Source: an uncultured Desulfomonile sp.
GTDB lineage: Bacteria > Desulfobacterota > Desulfomonilia > Desulfomonilales > Desulfomonilaceae
Length of the DNA: 12,006 nucleotides
Direction: 5' to 3'
Assembly: GCA_937915285.1 (NCBI GenBank)
Contig: CALDNG010000364.1
Location: forward strand, 1 to 12,006
Position numbers and translations under genes: made by a program. The notes below the pieces were generated by a model. It did no database searches and was not told the DNA's origin. It saw only the letters and a program-made list of their open reading frames with translations. Of the stretch, positions 8,058 to 12,006 are shown one piece after another (within the stretch, counting starts at the first letter, position 1; every line of letters begins with the position of its first letter).

Positions 8058-8387
8058 ATGAACAGGTTATCGGTTGACAGTGGGAAGCTCAAAATGAAAG
8101 CCGAAGTATTCAAGGCCATGGGGCATCCTTTAAGGCTAGGGATAATAGAATTTTTAAGGGATGGAGAGAAATGTGTGTGTGAAATCGTTGAACATACCGG
8201 CACAGGAATGTCGAACATCTCCAAGCATCTGTCAGTGCTCAAAGCCGCCGGTATAGTGATGGACCGCAAGGACGGGCTGAAAATGATGTACAGCCTGTTG
8301 ATGCCTTGCGCTCTGGAGTTTTCCTCCTGTGTGGAAGGAGTACTACTCAGACGATTGGAAACGCAGAAAACAGTTATGGTGGCCTGA
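8058..8387 (+). CDS. ArsR/SmtB family metalloregulatory repressor
   Basis: Small winged-helix repressor of 109 aa, expected to work as a dimer that leaves DNA on binding a thiophilic metal or metalloid. FKAMGHPLRLGIIEFL (18-33) is the family's first conserved helix. E37-K-C39-V-C41-E is the ArsR-type metal site (ELCVCDL in classic ArsR). The recognition helix is SNISKHLSVLKAAGIV (52-67), followed by a wing (DRKDGLKMMYSL). Two further cysteines, C84 and C91, lie near the C-terminus where some members supply extra ligands. The start is not certain: ATG 8058 has no ribosome site and overlaps a mini-ORF stop, while ATG 8094 follows GGGAAG and gives a 97-aa form that keeps all motifs. As first gene of the cluster, with a palindrome over its promoter, it probably represses itself and the genes downstream. 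The inducer is not fixed by sequence; As(III), Sb(III) or organoarsenicals fit the CxC site. Confidence 0.9.
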   Translation: MNRLSVDSGKLKMKAEVFKAMGHPLRLGIIEFLRDGEKCVCEIVEHTGTGMSNISKHLSVLKAAGIVMDRKDGLKMMYSLLMPCALEFSSCVEGVLLRRLETQKTVMVA

Positions 8388-8461
8388 CGCTTTTTCCCGC
8401 GTACATCACATAACCCTGGCTCTATGCTAACGATATGCCCTCGTAATCAAGCAGGTAAGAA

Positions 8462-9877
8462 ATGTCCACAGACAATCGGCTTTCCCGGTCAGATTTTTCA
8501 GATATCGACGCCTCATTTACAACCAGGACCAACATGATTAAAAAATCCCTCTTGAACAATCCGCTAATTGAATTTTGGTCCGACCAGTGGAAAGCGCTTG
8601 CAGCCATAATCGCGGTTTTCCTCGGGTGTTACTTTCTTCCGGTGGGATATCCACGATTTGACAATGCCGTTATGGAAGCCCTTTATCTTGTGAAGTGGTA
8701 CGCTCAGGAGCATGTCCTTCTATGTCTTGTTCCGGCCTTCCTGATAGCTGGAGCGATAGGAGTTTTTGTAAGCCAGGAAGGTGTGATGAAGTATTTGGGG
8801 CCGACGGCATCCAGATGGATCGCTTATCCTGTAGCGTCTGTGTCAGGGACCGTTTTGGCCGTTTGCTCATGCACGGTTCTGCCGTTGTTTGCAGGCATAT
8901 GGACCCGTGGCGCGGGGCTTGGCCCAGCGTCCGCATTTTTGTACTCCGGTCCGGCGATCAACGTTCTGGCCATCATTCTTACAGCCAGGATTCTTGGAAT
9001 GGATGTCGGAATAGCAAGGGCTGCCGGCGCCATAGGATTCAGCGTTATCATCGGTTTGTTGATGCAACTGATATTCTGGAGAGACGAGGCTGAGCGGACA
9101 AGGGAAACCATGGCCACTATGGGACAGATATCTGACGACGACCGTCCTTTGTGGCAGACAGTCATTTATTTCGGGTTGATGGTGGGCATCCTCGTTTTCG
9201 CCAACTGGGGAAAGCCAGACACGGACACGGGTTTGTGGTTCAGCGTTTATTCATCAAAATGGTTTATCGTGTCGATCCTGGGGATTGCCTTCTCTGTGGT
9301 TCTCGTGGCCTGGTTCGGATTCTCCGCCATCAAGATGGGAGTATCTGTCATTCTGGTAATCGTGGCGGCGTGGTTTTTCCGCGGCGATCCCCTTGTTCCC
9401 TTCACTGTGGGATTTGCGGCCATATCTGTAATAGCGTCATCATCACCTGGCCAGGCGCAGGACTGGTTCAGTGAGTCGTGGGGATTTGCCAAGCAGATTC
9501 TGCCTCTGCTTCTGTTCGGGGTACTCATAGCCGGGCTGTTGCTCGGTAGACCTGACAAGGAAGGCCTCATCCCGAACGCCTGGATAGCATGGGCCCTCGG
9601 AGGTAATTCAATCGGGGCAAACGCCCTGGCTTCAGTAGCCGGCGCTTTCATGTACTTCGCAACACTGACCGAAGTTCCCATCGTTCAAGGACTTGTCGGA
9701 AGCGGTATGGGGAAGGGCCCTGCTCTAGCCCTTCTGCTTGCGGGACCGGCACTGTCACTGCCGAGCATGCTAGTCATCAACAGTGTGATGGGATTCAGGA
9801 AGACGGCGGTATTCGTCATACTGGTGTGCGCCCTGTCTACAATAGCCGGTGTTATGTTCGGGGCCATTGTGGATTAA
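8462..9877 (+). CDS. PF03773 (ArsP/YraQ-like, DUF318) permease
   Basis: Inner-membrane permease of 471 aa with about ten or more hydrophobic helices in two related halves. The first half carries the family hallmark VCSCTVLPLFAGIW (134-147, cysteines C135 and C137) and then SGPAINVLAI. The second half has the matching TEVPIVQGL and AGPALSLPSML but no cysteine pair. A soluble charged loop (about 208-222) separates parts of the membrane domain. The family includes ArsP, an exporter of trivalent organoarsenicals in Campylobacter, and many uncharacterised YraQ proteins; this protein looks nearer the YraQ side. It lies 74 bp after the ArsR repressor and 45 bp before a thioredoxin-fold partner, a common arrangement in anaerobes and archaea. 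I infer export of a thiophilic substrate. ATG 8462 has only a weak ribosome site; ATG 8534 (M25), preceded by AGGA, would drop a hydrophilic 24-residue head. Confidence 0.88.
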   Translation: MSTDNRLSRSDFSDIDASFTTRTNMIKKSLLNNPLIEFWSDQWKALAAIIAVFLGCYFLPVGYPRFDNAVMEALYLVKWYAQEHVLLCLVPAFLIAGAIGVFVSQEGVMKYLGPTASRWIAYPVASVSGTVLAVCSCTVLPLFAGIWTRGAGLGPASAFLYSGPAINVLAIILTARILGMDVGIARAAGAIGFSVIIGLLMQLIFWRDEAERTRETMATMGQISDDDRPLWQTVIYFGLMVGILVFANWGKPDTDTGLWFSVYSSKWFIVSILGIAFSVVLVAWFGFSAIKMGVSVILVIVAAWFFRGDPLVPFTVGFAAISVIASSSPGQAQDWFSESWGFAKQILPLLLFGVLIAGLLLGRPDKEGLIPNAWIAWALGGNSIGANALASVAGAFMYFATLTEVPIVQGLVGSGMGKGPALALLLAGPALSLPSMLVINSVMGFRKTAVFVILVCALSTIAGVMFGAIVD

Positions 9878-9912
9878 GAGACCCTAAAAAAAACAACCAC
9901 CTGAAAAATCAT

Positions 9913-9917
9913 GGAGG
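9913..9917 (+). promoter_or_regulatory. Ribosome binding site favouring a GTG start
   Basis: GGAGG sits 5 bases before GTG 9923. The in-frame ATG 9911 overlaps this site and has no ribosome site of its own, so GTG 9923 is the better start. Confidence 0.65.
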
Positions 9918-9922
9918 ACAAA

Positions 9923-10156
9923 GTGAAAGTAGAAATACTTGGGATTGGCTGCGCAAAGTGCCACAAGCTGTTTGAACTTACCAAAGATGTTGCCGCTAAA
10001 AACGGCATTGAGGCCGAAATAATAAAGGTTGAGGACTTGAAGGTTTTTGCAAATTACGGCGTTTTTATGACGCCTGCTCTTGTGGTGGATGGCGAGGTCA
10101 AGGTTGCCGGCAAAATGCCCAAGGAATCGGAAATACTGAACTGGATGAAAGGCTGA
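9923..10156 (+). CDS. Thioredoxin-fold redox-active disulfide protein (TIGR00412 type)
   Basis: Cytoplasmic thioredoxin-fold protein of 77 aa, near the usual size of the 'redox-active disulfide protein 2' family. It has beta1 MKVEILGIG, then the active site C10-A-K-C13 at the start of helix 1. The cis-proline loop is MTPALVVDGEV, and the protein ends with PKESEILNWMKG. It has no signal peptide. GTG was chosen as start because GGAGG lies 5 bases upstream; the ATG 12 bases earlier would add four residues. These small proteins often sit next to PF03773 permeases and ArsR regulators. They may reduce a disulfide in, or hand a thiol-bound substrate to, the permease, or feed electrons to a CcdA-type carrier such as the one encoded two genes downstream. 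This role is inferred from context. Confidence 0.85.
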   Translation: MKVEILGIGCAKCHKLFELTKDVAAKNGIEAEIIKVEDLKVFANYGVFMTPALVVDGEVKVAGKMPKESEILNWMKG

Positions 10157-10211
10157 TCCGCTAGGGATTCGCCCAGATGGGGCCTGGAAGAAAATCGAAC
10201 GGTAAGTTGTG

Positions 10212-10227
10212 TTAGTTTAACAAATAA
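10212..10227 (+). promoter_or_regulatory. Putative ArsR operator, copy 2
   Basis: TTAGTTTAACAAATAA matches copy 1 (7957-7972) at 14 of 16 bases and holds its own inverted repeat TGTTA-GTT-TAACA (10210-10222). It lies 20 bases before the exported thioredoxin ATG. In the same relative position as the arsR -10, TAACAA (10218-10223) has a poor -35 (TCGAAC, 10195-10200), so any promoter here is weak or needs help. Confidence 0.45.
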
Positions 10228-10247
10228 AACGGAGGTGTGCTCCAGGA

Positions 10248-10715
10248 ATGAAAAGACTCTCACTCTGTATAGCCCTGGGATTGGCTCTGGCGTTGCTCGT
10301 TTATCCCGATCACTCAGCAGGATCGGAACCCAGGATTAATTTGCAGGCCCTGCTGGGAAAGAAAGTACCCATACTTCTCGAATTTGGGCGTGGCTGGTGC
10401 ATCCCATGCAAATACATGAAACCGATCCTGGATGATATGGCAGCAGCCTATTCCGGTAAGGCGATTGTGCTGACGGTTGACATGGATGCCAACAAGGATC
10501 TGGTCCGTGAGTTCAGGATCAGAATGATGCCTACCCAGGTTTTTCTGAGCCCTGATGGCAAGGAGTTTTTCAGGAATGAAGGCACACTGGAAAGAGAGCG
10601 CATAAAGAAAATTTTCCTTGATATGGGTGTGATTGCCTCTTCAAATCAGGGGTCCGTTCCCGCTCAGCAGCAGGCCCCGGTCCAGGCCCCGGCCCACGCC
10701 CCAGCCTCAAGGTAA
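10248..10715 (+). CDS. Exported thioredoxin-like protein
   Basis: Periplasmic thiol-disulfide protein of 155 aa. A Sec signal peptide (MKRLSLCIALGLALALLVYP) ends near residue 25. The thioredoxin fold follows: PILLEFGRGW, then the active site W50-C51-I-P-C54, TVDMDANKDLVREF, and the cis-proline in RMMPTQVF (P95). The last 20 or so residues are a low-complexity Gln/Ala/Pro tail (QAPVQAPAHAPA), unusual for a thioredoxin and perhaps a flexible linker or cell-wall spacer. C7 lies too early in the signal for a normal lipobox, so I do not call it a lipoprotein. GGAGG (10231-10235) is about 12 bases from the ATG, a little far. It is followed 86 bp later by a CcdA-like carrier, its likely electron source. 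The pair resembles a split DsbD, and this protein probably keeps a periplasmic thiol target reduced. Confidence 0.88.
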   Translation: MKRLSLCIALGLALALLVYPDHSAGSEPRINLQALLGKKVPILLEFGRGWCIPCKYMKPILDDMAAAYSGKAIVLTVDMDANKDLVREFRIRMMPTQVFLSPDGKEFFRNEGTLERERIKKIFLDMGVIASSNQGSVPAQQQAPVQAPAHAPASR

Positions 10716-10801
10716 AGTTGACATGAGAGCAAAAAATCCGGCATTCATCCTTTGCGTGGGATCTCAATCTGGCGCGAGGGATTCAAACTTGGAGACAATG
10801 G

Positions 10802-11512
10802 ATGGAATCAGTTCTTGAGATCGTTCAGCATTGGGTATCGTCCGGCAGTATCTGGCTTGCGGCCGGCGGATCATTCGTTGGGGGAGCGCTGACGGCCATG
10901 AACCCTTGTGTGCTCGTCATGGTCCCGCTTCTCATAGGATTCATCGGCGGCATGAATGAGGATATGACAGCGTGGAAGTCTTTTCTTTACACGCTAGTAT
11001 TCATTATCGGGTTCAGTCTCGAACTGGCCGTTCTTTTCACTGTTGGGCTTGCTGCCGCTCCATTTCTCCAGTCCTCGTATATGGTGTATGTAGTCGCAGG
11101 CATATGCGTCCTGCTTGGATTGCATTTCATGGAAATTTTTCAAATCCGTTTACCCATTTCCCAGGACAGCATACCCAAATATTCCGGATTCCTCGGGGCC
11201 GCTTTGTTTGGCTTCATGTTCGGGTTGATATCTCTACCGTGCACAGGACCGGCTTTATTGCTTATCGTGAGCGTTATTCCGGTCAAGGGGGCCCTGTTTG
11301 GCGGAGCGATGATGCTTTTCTATGGAATAGGACATTGCCTGCTCATTCTCGCTGCAGGAACTTCTGCGGGAGCCGCAAGAAAGCTGCTCACATCCACGAG
11401 AATGCATTCAGCCGCCACTATGTTCAAAAAAGCCGCCGGAGCCCTCCTGGCCGGAGTTGGAATTTATATGGCCATAGGAGCCCTTATTCCAGGACTTGGC
11501 ATCGGAGTATAG
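10802..11512 (+). CDS. CcdA-like (DsbD transmembrane family) thiol electron carrier
   Basis: Inner-membrane protein of 236 aa with about six helices. It carries the family's two cysteine sites in mirrored halves: MNPC36VLVMVPLLIGF early in the first half, and SLPC147TGPALLLIVSV in the second. CcdA proteins pass electrons from cytoplasmic thioredoxin to periplasmic thioredoxin-like partners; the exported WCIPC protein encoded directly upstream fits as acceptor. Length is typical of CcdA. GGAG (10791-10794) lies 7 bases before the ATG. No haem-handling ccm or res genes are nearby, so cytochrome c maturation is unlikely to be its special job here. The position at the end of an arsR-permease cluster suggests a role in metal(loid) or thiol stress. 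ArsG-type efflux permeases are distant members of the same broad superfamily and cannot be fully excluded, but the paired Cys-Pro sites favour electron transfer. Confidence 0.88.
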   Translation: MESVLEIVQHWVSSGSIWLAAGGSFVGGALTAMNPCVLVMVPLLIGFIGGMNEDMTAWKSFLYTLVFIIGFSLELAVLFTVGLAAAPFLQSSYMVYVVAGICVLLGLHFMEIFQIRLPISQDSIPKYSGFLGAALFGFMFGLISLPCTGPALLLIVSVIPVKGALFGGAMMLFYGIGHCLLILAAGTSAGAARKLLTSTRMHSAATMFKKAAGALLAGVGIYMAIGALIPGLGIGV

Positions 11513-11677
11513 TTTTAAAGGGGGTGGGGCAGGGCTGTTGTCAACCACCCCCAAAGCAAATTCTGTCTCTGCAAGGGCGCTCACAAAGATCAACATCAGA
11601 AATTCCGGCAAAAAGAGTACCAAGGATCCTGTCAAAAGCGCTATTGGATTGCCGTGGCCCCAAGCCAGGATCATCAT
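11408..11677 (-). CDS. Doubtful small membrane protein, weakly DUF3096-like
   Basis: An 89-codon minus-strand frame whose N-terminal part has a strong hydrophobic segment (PIALLTGSLVLFLPEFL at 11-27, then MLIFVSALA). The spacing of Gly and Pro recalls DUF3096 membrane peptides (…AGILIL..PRLLNYIV…). No ribosome site is seen, the second half degenerates into Gly/Ser-rich sequence, and its 3' third lies antisense to the end of the ccdA-like gene. It may be a decayed small gene or chance. Confidence 0.22.
   Translation of the reverse strand: MMILAWGHGNPIALLTGSLVLFLPEFLMLIFVSALAETEFALGVVDNSPAPPPLKLYSDAKSWNKGSYGHINSNSGQEGSGGFFEHSGG
11520..11552. terminator. Possible terminator hairpin between convergent genes
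   Basis: GGGGGTGG (11520-11527) pairs perfectly with CCACCCCC (11545-11552) around a 17-base loop, just 8 bases after the ccdA-like stop. On the + strand no T-run follows (AAAGCAAATT). On the minus strand the stem is followed by TTTAAAAC, a weak tail. It may end or protect transcripts from both sides. Confidence 0.4.
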
Positions 11678-11706
11678 TGACTGATTTGCCGGTAAAAAAA
11701 CCTGCT

Positions 11707-11943
11707 CTACCTATCGATCTTTTCAGTCCCGATCATATTCCCGTACCTGTCCCTGACTATGATCTCATCGCCTCGGCGTGTCCTGGTCTCCTCCAGGTTA
11801 CCGTACCTGTCCCGCACTTCTGTCTGGCTTCCGCGATCCCTCCAGGTTTCAACAAGATTACCATATCTATCCCTGATGACCTTGTCGGCGTGTGCTGCCA
11901 TGCTTCCCAGAACCAGAATCATCAAAACCATAATCGTCTTCAT
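11707..11943 (-). CDS. Secreted small protein with three RDRYGN repeats
   Basis: A 78-aa exported protein of unknown function. The signal peptide MKTIMVLMILVLGSMAAHA has a clear AxA cut site after residue 19. The mature part is almost wholly three copies of a 20-residue unit: RDRYGNLVETWRDRG, RDRYGNLEETRTRRGD and RDRYGNMIGTEKIDR. The pattern RYGNL…RG loosely recalls YD/RHS repeats, which form beta strands, so a small beta structure is likely. The mature chain is rich in Arg, Asp and Glu. The frame is open further upstream, but ATG 11943 was chosen because AGGGGG lies about 7 bases before it and it starts directly at the signal peptide. It points toward the ccdA-like gene. Small secreted YGN-repeat proteins occur in related bacteria as far as I recall, without a known role. 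Confidence 0.8.
   Translation of the reverse strand: MKTIMVLMILVLGSMAAHADKVIRDRYGNLVETWRDRGSQTEVRDRYGNLEETRTRRGDEIIVRDRYGNMIGTEKIDR
11737..11874 (-). repeat. Three 60-bp in-gene tandem repeats
   Basis: The codons for RDRYGN occur at 11857-11874, 11797-11814 and 11737-11754, spaced exactly 60 bases apart. The first copy has diverged more at the DNA level than the other two while keeping the protein motif, a sign that the protein repeat is under selection. Confidence 0.8.
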
Positions 11944-11983
11944 TATAACACCCCCTATTTCCTCTGAAATACCGCTGATCTCC

Positions 11984-12004
11984 ATCATACGACACGAATG
12001 TGTC
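11984..12004 (-). promoter_or_regulatory. Possible promoter and operator for the repeat protein
   Basis: Read on the minus strand, TATGAT (11989-11984) resembles a -10 box. It follows at once a perfect inverted repeat, GACAC-ATTC-GTGTC (12004-11991). A -35 at normal spacing would fall just outside the window, so the promoter cannot be confirmed. Confidence 0.35.
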
Positions 12005-12006
12005 AT

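Noticed and set aside
9247..9681. A 144-codon minus-strand frame
   Set aside because: Antisense shadow of the permease; Pro/Arg/Thr-rich with no recognisable features.
10716..10801. TTGACA at 10718-10723 as a promoter for the ccdA-like gene
   Set aside because: No acceptable -10 box lies 16-18 bases downstream; co-transcription with the thioredoxin gene is simpler.
10802..11512. ArsG-type aromatic arsenical efflux permease
   Set aside because: The NPC…LPC paired cysteine sites and the adjacent exported thioredoxin fit CcdA-type electron transfer better; as I recall, ArsG members have a different first motif (SPCPLATN-like).
11720..11880. Regularly spaced repeats that could suggest a CRISPR array
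   Set aside because: The 60-base period is in frame with a signal-peptide protein and encodes a protein repeat; the units are imperfect and not separated by unique spacers.
10972..11967. A 331-codon + strand open frame
   Set aside because: It overlaps the ccdA-like gene in another frame and runs antisense through the repeat-protein gene; its composition (Pro, His, Arg, Ser rich) has no domain logic, and both overlapped genes have strong motifs.

Overview
The window looks like chromosomal DNA from an anaerobic deltaproteobacterium (Desulfobacterota). This placement is an inference from three things: moderate GC near 50%, a very large Cache/PAS hybrid kinase beside an HD-GYP regulator, and a CcdA/thioredoxin/permease cluster of a kind common in sulfate reducers, syntrophs and Geobacter-like bacteria. 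No rRNA, tRNA, insertion sequence, integrase or CRISPR array was seen.

Region 1 (1-5807, + strand) is a signalling pair. A hybrid histidine kinase, cut by the left window edge, reads Cache sensor - TM - HAMP - PAS - PAS - HisKA - HATPase - REC - REC - Hpt. It is followed 56 bp later by a response regulator with the unusual order REC - HD-GYP - REC. Together they could take an extracytoplasmic signal through a phosphorelay to cyclic-di-GMP breakdown.

Region 2 (5808-7717) is accessory. It holds a short, frameshifted remnant that resembles the start of an ARPP-1 family protein. Next come an unrecognised acidic 246-aa protein, a possible 25-aa single-helix membrane peptide, and a minus-strand four-helix HXXEE-family membrane protein.

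Region 3 (about 7940-11512, + strand) is the most interesting part. It is a compact cluster of an ArsR/SmtB repressor with Cys-x-Cys, a PF03773 (ArsP/YraQ-like) permease with a CSC motif, a 77-aa thioredoxin-fold 'redox-active disulfide' protein, an exported thioredoxin, and a CcdA-like thiol electron carrier. Two near-identical 16-bp elements (14/16 identical) lie at the arsR promoter and just upstream of the exported thioredoxin, suggesting one repressor controls both halves. I infer a metal(loid) or thiophile efflux system coupled to transmembrane thiol redox; the substrate cannot be read from the sequence.

Region 4 (11513-12006) holds a G/C-rich hairpin between convergent genes, a doubtful small membrane ORF, and a minus-strand secreted 78-aa protein made of three 20-residue RDRYGN repeats.
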